From: Syntrophotalea acetylenica
Lineage (GTDB): Bacteria; Desulfobacterota; Desulfuromonadia; Desulfuromonadales; Syntrophotaleaceae
Reading direction: 5' to 3'
Length of the DNA: 64,000 nucleotides
NCBI RefSeq assembly: GCF_001888165.1
Contig: NZ_CP015455.1
Coordinates: forward strand, 2,908,001 to 2,972,000
Shown here: positions 25,294-33,237 of the stretch, in pieces
Layout of the letters: each line of letters opens with the position of its first letter
How positions within the stretch are numbered: position 1 is the first letter of the stretch
Position numbers and translations under genes: made by a program
The notes under the pieces: generated by a model
Told to the model about the DNA's origin: nothing
The model's database searches: none
What the model saw: only the letters and a program-made list of their open reading frames with translations

Positions 25294-26319
25294 ATGCGCT
25301 TTAGTCATCCGCACTGTTTCTGGCTGTTACTGCTGCTTGTCCCCGTTGCGTGGCGCATCTGGTCCACGGAGCGGTTTCTGGAGCGGTTGCGGCATCGGTT
25401 TCGATTCGATCGTAACGGCAGGGGAGCCTGGAGGCTTTATGGTCGCTGCCTGCTGCCTCTGCTCGGGCTGGCTGGAATGGTAGCCGCACTGGCCGGCCCC
25501 GCCATCACCGTCCTGCGGCAGGGAAACATCAGCGACAATCTGGTGCTGGCGATCGGCATCGATGTCAGCAAATCGATGCTCGCCGAAGACATGGCTGTCG
25601 GACGGCTATCGGGCCAACCGGCGGTGACCTCCGTATCCAACCGCCTGAATGCCGCCCGGCAACTGGTTCTGACGCTGCTGAGCCGACTGGAGGGAGAAAA
25701 GGTCGGTCTGTTCTTTTTTGCGCGCAACGGCATCGAAGTCGTCTCACCGACCCGCGATCACGGATTTCTGCGCTATATGGCGACGCATACCGATCTCGGC
25801 GATCTGACCGAATCGGGCAGCAACCTGATAGCCGCACTCGACAGCGGCATACTGATGGCTGCCAGCCAGACCGGCACCCCCGCCCGTGCAGTGATTCTGC
25901 TGACAGATGGCGAAGATACCGAAAACAACCAGGCAGAAATCCTGCAAAGCATCACCTCGCGTGACGCGCCCCCGCCCCCCGTGTTTACGATCGGCATCGG
26001 CCGCGAACGGGATGTCTTCATCCCCATACGACGCAAAGGCGCCGCCGATATCGACGGTTTTTTCACGGACAGCGAGGATATCCCCCTCAAAACCCGACTC
26101 GATGCCCGGACCCTGCGGGCCATCGCCGAAACCACCGGAGGCTCCTATATCCAGCTGACCGGCGAATCGCTCGATGACGTCGCTTCGCAACTGTTGCGCA
26201 ATATCGGCACCACGGCGGCAACCCCCGCCGATCTGCCCCCGCGCCCCGCGCCTTTCGACCTTGCGCCTCTGTTTCTGGCAACGGGCCTGCTATGCTACAT
26301 CCTGTTTTTGCTGCTCTAG
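25294..26319 (+). CDS. Membrane-anchored VWA-domain protein (mxaL/BatB-like)
   Basis: 341 residues. An N-terminal helix pair (CFWLLLLLVPVAWRIW and a second helix near LPLLGLAGMVAALAGPAI) precedes a VWA domain with an intact MIDAS, IGIDVSKSMLAEDM (DxSxS) and ILLTDGEDTENN, and a C-terminal helix (FLATGLLCYILFLLL). It is the MxaL/BatB equivalent and closes the six-gene block. It starts 9 bp after the preceding gene. Confidence 0.87.
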   Translation: MRFSHPHCFWLLLLLVPVAWRIWSTERFLERLRHRFRFDRNGRGAWRLYGRCLLPLLGLAGMVAALAGPAITVLRQGNISDNLVLAIGIDVSKSMLAEDMAVGRLSGQPAVTSVSNRLNAARQLVLTLLSRLEGEKVGLFFFARNGIEVVSPTRDHGFLRYMATHTDLGDLTESGSNLIAALDSGILMAASQTGTPARAVILLTDGEDTENNQAEILQSITSRDAPPPPVFTIGIGRERDVFIPIRRKGAADIDGFFTDSEDIPLKTRLDARTLRAIAETTGGSYIQLTGESLDDVASQLLRNIGTTAATPADLPPRPAPFDLAPLFLATGLLCYILFLLL

Positions 26320-26467
26320 TCAAAAACCCTGTCAACCCTTGGAAACAAGCCAAAAAACCACGCCGTTTCAATTCCTCCCAAAAACTTTTTTCAATAATGT
26401 TTTCAATGTGTTTTGAAATTCTGGAGAGAATTTATGACCATTTTGGAAATGTATACAGCATACCTTA

Positions 26468-26496
26468 TTGAACTTTCGTTCTATTTTGTGTTATAA
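26468..26496 (+). promoter_or_regulatory. Sigma-70-type promoter of the aldehyde oxidoreductase gene
   Basis: TTGAAC, a 17-bp spacer and TTATAA, in an AT-rich tract about 200 bp before the start codon and just upstream of the structured leader RNA. Confidence 0.7.
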
Positions 26497-26552
26497 GTCA
26501 ACAAATTGGAAAAAGTCTTTGACAACAGCATCAGCACCTGACGCAAAATTCC

Positions 26553-26650
26553 GATCTCCGAGCCTCGCTGCCTACTGGGAAGGTCCTTATGGCGACAGGC
26601 CGAAGGGTTCCGCTGGAAACAGTGGCGCCTCCCTCTCTGGAAAGGAGATT
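26553..26650 (+). promoter_or_regulatory. Probable Moco/Tuco (molybdenum or tungsten cofactor) riboswitch
   Basis: The leader has the look of the Moco RNA motif: outer stem TCTCC...GGAGA, CCGAGCCTCGCTGCC, ACTGGGAAGGTC, GGCCGAAGGG, a GNRA-type hairpin CGCTGGAAACAGTGGCG, and a final TCTCTGGAAAGGAGA hairpin. It precedes a gene for a tungsten-type aldehyde:ferredoxin oxidoreductase, which fits cofactor sensing. The motif is called from memory of the consensus; a covariance-model search would settle it. Confidence 0.72.
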
Positions 26651-26698
26651 TCACCCGGAACCATTCCAAGAAAAGCAAAATTGGGAGGAAGCAAGACA

Positions 26699-28428
26699 AT
26701 GAACAAAATTTTGCGCGTAAACATGAACGACCTTACCTGCAAGGTCGAGGAAGTCCCCGCCGAATACGCCACCCTGGGTGGCCGTGCGCTGACTTCCACC
26801 ATCGTGGCCAAGGAAGTTCCCCCGCAGTGCCATCCCCTCGGCCCCAACAACAAACTGATTTTTGCTCCCGGCATGCTGTCCGGCACCCCGGCCGCCAACT
26901 CCGGCCGCATGTCTGCCGGCGCCAAGAGCCCGCTGACCGGCACCATCAAGGAATCGAACTCCGGCGGCACCAGCGCTCAGCAGTTCGCCAAAATGGGCAT
27001 CAAGGCCATGATCATCGAAGGCCAGCCCAAGGATGACAAATGGTACCGCCTGCATGTCACCATGGACGGCGTGACCTTCGAGGACGCCTCCGAGCTGGTC
27101 GGCAAGCAGAACTTCGACGTCATTGACGCCATGAACGCCAAATACGATACCAAAATCGGCGTCATGACCATCGGCATCCCCGGCGAAAACCGCCTGGCCG
27201 CCGCCAACATCTCGGTGAAGGACCCCGACCAGAAGATCCGCTCCCATGGCCGCGGCGGTCTCGGCGCCGTTATGGGCTCCAAGAAAATCAAGTGTATCAC
27301 CATTGACGCCACCGGCGCCGGCAAGGTTGAAATTGCGAATCCCGAAAAATTCCGCGCCGCCGCCAAGGTTTTCGCCAAAGGCATGCTCGATCACCCCGTA
27401 AGCGGCGAGGGTCTGCCCACCTACGGCACCAACGTTCTGATCAACATCCTGAACGAAGCCGGCGGCCTGCCGACCAAGAACTTCAGGTACGGTACCTGTG
27501 AACACCATGACCTGGTGTCCGGTGAAACCATGTACGACACCATCGTCAAGCGCGGTGGCCACCACAAGCATGGCTGCCACGCCGGTTGCATCATCCAGTG
27601 CTCCCAGGTTTATGTTGACGAAGCCGGCGCGTACATCACCTCCGGTTTCGAATACGAGACCGTCTGGGGTCTGGGCATCAACTGCCTGATCCAGAGCCTC
27701 GACGACTGCGCCCGCATCGATAACGCCATGGACAACATCGGCATCGACTCCATCGAAGGCGCCGTATTGCTCGCCGTCGCCATGGACGCCGGCGTATTGC
27801 CCTGGGGCGATGGCAAGGAAGCCCTGCGCATCATGAACGAGGAAATCGGCAAATGCACCCCGCTGGGCCGCATCCTCGGCAACGGCACCGCCTCCGTCGG
27901 CCAGGCCTATGGCCTGACCCGCGTTCCGGTCGTCAAGGGCCAGGGTATCCCGGCTTACGATCCCGCTCGGTCAAGGGTATCGGTATCACTTATGCAACCA
28001 CGACCATGGGTGCCGACCATACCGCCGGTTACTCCATCGCCACCAACATCCTCAAGGTCGGCGGTTTTGTCGATCCCCTGAAGAAGGACGGCCAGGTTGA
28101 GTTGTCCCGCAACCTGCAGATCGCCACCACCTCCATTGACAGCACCGGTATGTGCATCTTCGTGGCCTTCCCCGCTCTGGACATCCCCGAAGTTCTGCCC
28201 GCACTGGTCGATATGTGCGCCGCCCGCTTCGGCGTCGAAATGAGCGTTGACGACTTCGTCGGCATGGGCGCCAGGATCCTGAAAATGGAGAAGGAGTTCA
28301 ATACCAAGGCCGGTTTCACCAAAGAAGACGACCGCCTGCCCGAGTTTTTCGAATACGAGCCGATCCCGCCCCACAACGCGGTTTGGGATTTCACCCCGGC
28401 TGAAATCGACGAGCTCTGGAACTTCTAA
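26699..28428 (+). pseudogene. Aldehyde:ferredoxin oxidoreductase (tungsten AOR family), one frameshift
   Basis: About 576 residues once repaired. Frame 1 gives MNKILRVNMNDLTCKVEEVP, TLGGRALTSTIVAKEVPP, RMSAGAKSPLTG, GRGGLGAVMGSKKIK (pterin binding) and the cluster motif HGCHAGCIIQC. After IPAYDP it is out of frame; the next frame continues RSVKGIGITYATTTMGADHT and the late cluster cysteine in STGMCIFVAF, to 28428. One missing C at 27962-27964 (GATCCCGC for GATCCCCGC) explains the break. AORs oxidise aldehydes to acids with ferredoxin, using a tungsten bis-pterin and a [4Fe-4S] cluster; acetaldehyde from ethanolamine is an obvious candidate substrate. The start follows GGGAGGAAGCAAGACA. A strong terminator follows. 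Confidence 0.88.
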
Positions 28429-28451
28429 CATTCGCCTTTTTATGCAATGCC

Positions 28452-28487
28452 AGTGGGCACCTCGATGGGGTGCCCACTTTTTTTAAC
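28452..28487 (+). terminator. Rho-independent terminator after the aldehyde oxidoreductase gene
   Basis: AGTGGGCACC / GGTGCCCACT stem with a short CTCGATG-type loop and a run of seven or more T. Confidence 0.9.
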
Positions 28488-28537
28488 CGCCTTTTTCTGA
28501 AGACAAACCCTTTATTTCGACCATGAAAAGGTGCACC

Positions 28538-28762
28538 ATGAAAATTACCGTCAAACTCTTCGCCGGCTTTCGCAACGACCGCTTCAAGGTAGCCGACCAG
28601 GATTATCCCGACGGCGCGACGGTCGGCGATATTCTCGGGGCCTTGAACATCGCCCTTCCCGAACTGGGCGTTGCCCTCATCAACGGCCGCCACGTTCTTC
28701 CCGAACATGTCATGGAAGACGGCCAGACCCTGTCGCTGTTCCCGAAAGTCGGAGGAGGTTAA
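28538..28762 (+). CDS. MoaD/ThiS-like sulfur-carrier protein
   Basis: 74 residues, beta-grasp pattern MKITVKLFAGF with FPKVGGG at the C-terminus; the terminal Gly-Gly is the site of adenylation and thiocarboxylation in this family. MoaD donates sulfur to molybdopterin, so a copy beside a tungstopterin enzyme is sensible. I chose the ATG at 28538 (AAAGGTGCACC upstream) over 28523. It lies beyond the AOR terminator hairpin, so it may depend on read-through or its own promoter. Confidence 0.82.
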   Translation: MKITVKLFAGFRNDRFKVADQDYPDGATVGDILGALNIALPELGVALINGRHVLPEHVMEDGQTLSLFPKVGGG

Positions 28763-28828
28763 TTTTTTCTATAACCGCCTGATCTTCCTTTACAATTCGG
28801 TTCAATCACGCTATCTTTCATGAGTATA

Positions 28829-28989
28829 CGTCTGACGGCGCCTTCGGGCCTAACAGGGAAGAGGGGTGCAAATCCCCCGCGGACCCGCCACTGTAAGCGA
28901 GGACGAAAGACCAATAAGCCACTGGCAACCTTTGCTGGGAAGGCGGTCTTGAGAACGATTCGCGAGCCAGTATACCTGCCGTTTCGGAC
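28829..28989 (+). promoter_or_regulatory. AdoCbl (cobalamin) riboswitch upstream of btuB
   Basis: Cobalamin aptamer landmarks in order: GGCGCCTTCGGGCCTAACAGGGAA, GGGGTGCAAATCCCCC, GCGGACCCGCCACTGTAAGC, CTGGGAAGGCGG, and GCGAGCCAGTATACCTGCC. The ~145 bp between the aptamer and btuB could hold the expression platform. High AdoCbl should repress btuB. Confidence 0.93.
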
Positions 28990-29133
28990 ACCCACATCAT
29001 CTTCCCCGGGCCCTGGGAAGGTGGGCTGAAGCGGCCGTCGCTGATAGGCACATTCCATCTGTTCCGTGCTGATTTCAGAGGCCATGCTCCTCTTCGTGCT
29101 CACTCCAGCCTGGGCACAAAGAGGAGTTTTCTT
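28990..29133. other. Expression-platform region between the riboswitch and btuB
   Basis: Contains inverted repeats near 29003-29030 (CCCACATCATCTTCCC...GGGAAGGTGGG) and an AGAGGAG ribosome-binding site before the btuB ATG. A GAGGAGTTTT/CTCCTCTT complementarity (CTCCTCTT near 29089) could hide the ribosome-binding site, which would fit translational control. Confidence 0.45.
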
Positions 29134-31068
29134 ATGCGCAAAATCCTGTCTTTGGCCCTGGTCGGTGTACTGATGCAACCCGTAATTGCATCCGCCTCCG
29201 ACCTGACCACCCTCGAACCGGTTGTAGTCACCGCCACCAAGCTCGAAACACCACTGCGTGAAGTCGCCAGCTCCGTCACCGTTATCTCTGCCGAGGAAAT
29301 CGAAAACAAACAGCCCAACACTGTCCTCGATGTCCTGCGCAGTGTTCCCGGCCTCGATGTCATACGTCAGGGCGGGCTGGGACAGCAGACCTCAATCTTC
29401 CTCAGGGGAAGCAACTCCATGCATACCCTGGTGCTGGTCGACGGCATAGAAATGAACGACCCTGCCAATCCCGGCCGGTCCTTCGATTTTTCAACCCTCG
29501 GCACCGATAATATCGAACGTATAGAAATCGTGCGCGGGCCAGGAAGCACCCTGTACGGATCGGATGCCCTTGGCGGTGTCATCAACATCATCACCCGCAA
29601 AGGCTCCGGGAAACCCAAAGTCAACCTGTTTGCCGAGTACGGCAGTTTTGAAACCCACGAGGAGAAGCTCTCGGTTTCCGGCGGCAACGAACTCGTCAAC
29701 TACTCGCTGGTGGCCTCCTTCCTCGAATCCAACGGCATTTCCGCGGCCGCCAAACGTTACGGAAACCAGGAAAGAGACGGGTACGATCGAACTTCGGTTT
29801 CATCCCGGATCGGCCTTACTCCGACCGATAATTTCGATGTGGACTTTTTTCTGAGATACATCGACGCGGAAGCAGACCTCGACACCTTTGCCGGCCCCTT
29901 TGGAGATGACCCCAACAATACCTTTGATTCTGAATCGCTTTTTCTGCGACTGCAGGGGCGCTTGATGCTGCTGAACGACCGATGGGAGCAAAAACTCGGC
30001 TTTTCCTTGAGCGATTACGATCGTGAAAACCGCGATGACACCGACCCGGCTCACCCCTTCGACAGCAGCATGACGACCTATGACAGCCGACTCTACAAAG
30101 GTGACTGGCAGCACAACCTTTATCTGCACCCGACCAACACCTTGACCGTTGGACTCGAGTATGAAAAGGAAGAGGCCAGCGGCACATCCGTTTACATCTA
30201 TGCCGATCCTCTCTGGAATACCAACGACAGATTCGACAAAGCCACCGCCGAAACCTACGGCTACTATATCCAGGATGAAATCAGGCTCTGGCGGGATTTC
30301 ATCACCACCGCAGGACTGCGTGTCGATGATCACGAAGAATTCGGCGCACGCATGACCTACCGAATCACCAGCAGCTACCTGTTTCGTCCGACCGGAACCC
30401 GCATCAAAGGCACTTTCGGTACCGCCTTCAAGGCTCCGACTCTTGCCCAGCTTTATGAAAACTCCACCTACGTTCTGGGCAACCCCGATCTGGCCCCGGA
30501 AAAGAGTCGGGGCTGGGATATTGGCCTTGAGCAGCAACTGTGGAACGACAGGGTCCTTTTGAGCGCAACCTATTTTGAAAACCACTTCGAGGACCTCATC
30601 AACACCTTTTACAGCATGACGAGTTTCAAATATGAATATGAAAACATCGATGAAGCCCAAACCAAGGGGCTCGAATTGACGGCATCGGTGCGTCCCGTCG
30701 ACGACCTGACGCTTTCCGCCAGCTACACCTACACCGATACGGAAAACCGCAACACAGGCGAGCAACTTCTCCGTCGCCCAAGGCATAAATACAACCTCAA
30801 CGTCAACTATCGTTTCCTTGATCGCGGCAATGCCAATCTCGATATATTCTATTTCGGTGAGCGGGACGATCTTGACCTGTACAACTGGAGTCAGACCAAA
30901 ACACTTGCCGGGTACACGGTGGTCAACCTCGCTCTTTCCTATGAGGTCAACCCGCACCTGCGCATTCATGGCCGGGTGGAAAATCTCTTTGACGAGGATT
31001 ATGAGGAAACAAACGGATTCGGATCACCCGGCATAGCCGGCTATGCCGGTGCCAGCATTACGTTTTAA
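29134..31068 (+). CDS. btuB: TonB-dependent outer-membrane cobalamin receptor BtuB
   Basis: 644 residues. A signal peptide (to about SASA) is followed by a TonB box in LEPVVVTATK, a plug domain (SVTVISAEEIENK, VLDVLRSVPGLDVIRQGG, IERIEIVRGPGSTLYGSDAL) and a 22-strand-type barrel ending GASITF. The upstream AdoCbl riboswitch and the downstream tonB make it the cobalamin receptor: it moves cobamides across the outer membrane using TonB energy, after which a BtuFCD-type importer such as that at 16.5-19.4 kb would take over. The start follows AGAGGAGTTTTCTT. Confidence 0.92.
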   Translation: MRKILSLALVGVLMQPVIASASDLTTLEPVVVTATKLETPLREVASSVTVISAEEIENKQPNTVLDVLRSVPGLDVIRQGGLGQQTSIFLRGSNSMHTLVLVDGIEMNDPANPGRSFDFSTLGTDNIERIEIVRGPGSTLYGSDALGGVINIITRKGSGKPKVNLFAEYGSFETHEEKLSVSGGNELVNYSLVASFLESNGISAAAKRYGNQERDGYDRTSVSSRIGLTPTDNFDVDFFLRYIDAEADLDTFAGPFGDDPNNTFDSESLFLRLQGRLMLLNDRWEQKLGFSLSDYDRENRDDTDPAHPFDSSMTTYDSRLYKGDWQHNLYLHPTNTLTVGLEYEKEEASGTSVYIYADPLWNTNDRFDKATAETYGYYIQDEIRLWRDFITTAGLRVDDHEEFGARMTYRITSSYLFRPTGTRIKGTFGTAFKAPTLAQLYENSTYVLGNPDLAPEKSRGWDIGLEQQLWNDRVLLSATYFENHFEDLINTFYSMTSFKYEYENIDEAQTKGLELTASVRPVDDLTLSASYTYTDTENRNTGEQLLRRPRHKYNLNVNYRFLDRGNANLDIFYFGERDDLDLYNWSQTKTLAGYTVVNLALSYEVNPHLRIHGRVENLFDEDYEETNGFGSPGIAGYAGASITF

Positions 31069-31203
31069 ACTGTAAGCGAGAGAATTAAGGCCTTGGAACC
31101 ACGAAAACAGGCCGGGTTTGAAGCAACGGCCTTCCGGCAAAACCACCTGCCGGGAGGCCGTGATAAAGCCCGGAAACATCGAAAAGGGAGGAGCCGGACA
31201 ATC

Positions 31204-32025
31204 ATGCCTGCATCGCATGAATCCTTCATACTGTGGCTCATCCTGTCCATGGGCATTCACGCCGCGACCTTGACTCTCTGGCCCATGCCGCCATCCTGGA
31301 AAGTTGGTCACAACACCCATCTGGTCGTTGATCTTCGCTCGTCGGGATCCGGCACCTTGCACGGGCAGGCAGGGAGCAGTGAATTGCCCGCCGCCGATAA
31401 GCCTTCGCCCAGAATGTCGCCTGCCGCGCCGAAAGCTCCCATCCAAAGCGAAAAAACACGAGTCATCAAACCAGTCGCCGCTCCCGCCAAAAAGGCTGTA
31501 TCCCGCCGACAAGCTCCAGCGCCTTCGGCTGTTACCACCCCATCCTCCTCATCCATGGCTTCCGCAATCCCGGCAGCATCCGCAGCCGGTGCAAACGCGG
31601 ATACCGGCAGCAATGCATCAAGCGAACAGGACGCAGGTGCCGCCGGATCGTCTTTAGTGGGGGGAGAGCCGGGCCAGGCAGGCGGCTTTGGTGTTGGCAG
31701 CAACGGTCATGGCGAAGCCGGCGTCAAGGCAAAAAAAGGTGTCACCCGCGCCACGCCGCTGGGCTACGGCGACAACCCCGCCATGCCCTACCCGCGCACC
31801 GCTCGCCGCCGGGGCTGGCAGGGTGAGGTGCTGCTGCGCGTCTCCGTATCGGAAAACGGGCAGGTACTGTCGGCGAGGGTCGAAAAATCCTCGGGATACG
31901 GAATCCTCGACGACACGGCCCTGCAGCAGGTATCCAACTGGCGGTTTCGCCCCGCCCAGCGCAATGGCATACCACGGCAGGATACAGTGATCGTCCCCGT
32001 CCACTTCCAGCTGCACGCTCCCTGA
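31204..32025 (+). CDS. TonB-family energy-transducing protein
   Basis: 273 residues. A short N-terminal membrane anchor (SFILWLILSMGIHAATLTLW) leads into a Pro/Ala/Ser/Lys-rich periplasm-spanning region (~50-180) and a C-terminal TonB domain with YPRTARRRGWQGEVLLRVSV, SENGQVLSARVEKSSG and NWRFRPAQRNG. It transmits proton-motive force from ExbBD to BtuB, which it directly follows. No exbB/exbD is in the window. I chose the ATG at 31204 because of GGGAGGAGCCGG upstream and because the helix begins there. Confidence 0.87.
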   Translation: MPASHESFILWLILSMGIHAATLTLWPMPPSWKVGHNTHLVVDLRSSGSGTLHGQAGSSELPAADKPSPRMSPAAPKAPIQSEKTRVIKPVAAPAKKAVSRRQAPAPSAVTTPSSSSMASAIPAASAAGANADTGSNASSEQDAGAAGSSLVGGEPGQAGGFGVGSNGHGEAGVKAKKGVTRATPLGYGDNPAMPYPRTARRRGWQGEVLLRVSVSENGQVLSARVEKSSGYGILDDTALQQVSNWRFRPAQRNGIPRQDTVIVPVHFQLHAP

Positions 32026-32031
32026 TAGCGG

Positions 32032-32068
32032 ACGCAAAAAAGCCGGACCTCAGGCCCGGCTTTTTTGC
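32032..32068. terminator. Bidirectional terminator between tonB and the cNMP gene
   Basis: GCAAAAAAGCCGG / CCGGCTTTTTTGC, almost perfect, with A and T runs flanking the stem on both strands, between convergent genes. Confidence 0.9.
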
Positions 32069-32084
32069 AAAAAGACTCACGAAC

Positions 32085-32567
32085 TCAAAAGATGGAGGCC
32101 AGACGTTCATAGGATTTTTTCAGGCGACTGGCGAGGGCCAGCAGGATGACGCGGTATAGTTTCATCCCCAGGCCGGGGCACTCGGCAAGGAGTCTTTCGA
32201 AGGCATCGTTGGCAATCTGCGCCAGACGGACATCTTCAAGAGCGACAACACTGACGGCCCTCGGGCTCTGATTCATGAAAGACAATTCCCCGACAACCGC
32301 CTCCGGTCCAAATACGGCGACAACCACCTGCTTGCCCGGAAACTCGGTATCTTTCTTGGCTTCGAGATGACCGGAAAGAACCAGCACCAGGTAATTTCCC
32401 GGCTGTCCCTCCACCCATAAAGTCTCACCTGCGGAGAGCCTGCGCTCCTTGACAAAAGGAAGCAGGCAGCCTATCTCCTCTTCGGAAAAAATATGCAGGT
32501 CCTTCAGGCTCCCACGCACGTCTTCCGACAAGCCTTCCGCCATGCTGGCGTCCGCATCAACGTTCAC
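32085..32567 (-). CDS. Cyclic-nucleotide-binding-domain protein
   Basis: 160 residues. A single cNMP-binding beta roll is visible: LSAGETLWVEGQPGNYLVLV, then FGPEAVVGELSFMNQSPRA (phosphate-binding cassette region), ending in a helical tail. There is no DNA-binding or kinase domain. It is the last gene of the leftward mla operon, 5 bp after mlaC, so it may sense a nucleotide to regulate lipid transport; that is inference. Confidence 0.85.
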   Translation of the reverse strand: MNVDADASMAEGLSEDVRGSLKDLHIFSEEEIGCLLPFVKERRLSAGETLWVEGQPGNYLVLVLSGHLEAKKDTEFPGKQVVVAVFGPEAVVGELSFMNQSPRAVSVVALEDVRLAQIANDAFERLLAECPGLGMKLYRVILLALASRLKKSYERLASIF

Positions 32568-32572
32568 GCCGG

Positions 32573-33211
32573 TTACGCTCCCTGTTTCGGGGAAGGGACC
32601 TTTTGGGCAGTATTGCCCGCCTGCAATTCACGGACTTTATTTTCAAGCCGTTTGAGCAGGGCGTCAAACCCTTCCTGGCGGATAATTTCGTTATAGCTGC
32701 TGCGATAGTTGCTGACCAGGCTCACTTCCTCGACGATCACATCGTATACCAGCCATTGGCCGCCTTTGAGTCGCACGCGATAGCTGACCGGTATCTCCTT
32801 GCTGGATATAACGAGGGTATCCACCTGCCCCCGCGTCCCGCGCACCTGCTCACCGACGTATTCGACCCGCTCGTCCTGATAGGTGTAATTGCGGATCCGT
32901 CCGCGATAGGTATCTTCAAGCAACTGGGAAAACAGCTCGATAAAACGCGCCCGCTGCCTGGGGCTCGCGTTTCTCCAGTGGATACCCAGGGTCCGCTGGG
33001 ACATGGCTTCGAAATCGAACTTGGAGCGCACCAGAACTTCCACCCGGTCGAGAATGGCCTCCTGGGACAGTTCCTTGTTGCGCAGCACTGAAATAATCTG
33101 GTCGAGGGTGGCCCGTAGCTGTTCCGTCGGCCCGGGGACAGCCAGGATCGGCGTCACCCACACACACATTGCAAGCATCAGCGCACACAGCGTGCCAAGC
33201 CTGGTTTTCAT
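32573..33211 (-). CDS. mlaC: MlaC, periplasmic phospholipid-binding protein
   Basis: 212 residues. A signal peptide (LCALMLAMCVWVTPILA) precedes an MlaC/Ttg2D domain: FDFEAMSQRTLGIHWRNASP, FIELFSQLLEDTYRGRI, and YRVRLKGGQWLVYDVIVEEV. MlaC ferries phospholipid between the MlaA complex in the outer membrane and the MlaFED importer. It lies downstream of mlaA in the same operon. Confidence 0.92.
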   Translation of the reverse strand: MKTRLGTLCALMLAMCVWVTPILAVPGPTEQLRATLDQIISVLRNKELSQEAILDRVEVLVRSKFDFEAMSQRTLGIHWRNASPRQRARFIELFSQLLEDTYRGRIRNYTYQDERVEYVGEQVRGTRGQVDTLVISSKEIPVSYRVRLKGGQWLVYDVIVEEVSLVSNYRSSYNEIIRQEGFDALLKRLENKVRELQAGNTAQKVPSPKQGA

Positions 33212-33237
33212 AACCGTTCTCCTTGTTTCATTGCGCT

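Larger units (their letters stand above)
26320..26698. other. Promoter and leader region of the aldehyde oxidoreductase gene
   Basis: 379 bp, distinctly more AT-rich at 26340-26520 than the surroundings. It holds a good sigma-70 promoter and a structured RNA (listed separately) and no coding sequence. Confidence 0.7.

Noticed and set aside
19480-26319. A methanol dehydrogenase (mxa) operon
   Set aside because: Only the accessory-type genes are present; no mxaF/xoxF, mxaG cytochrome or PQQ genes occur in the window.
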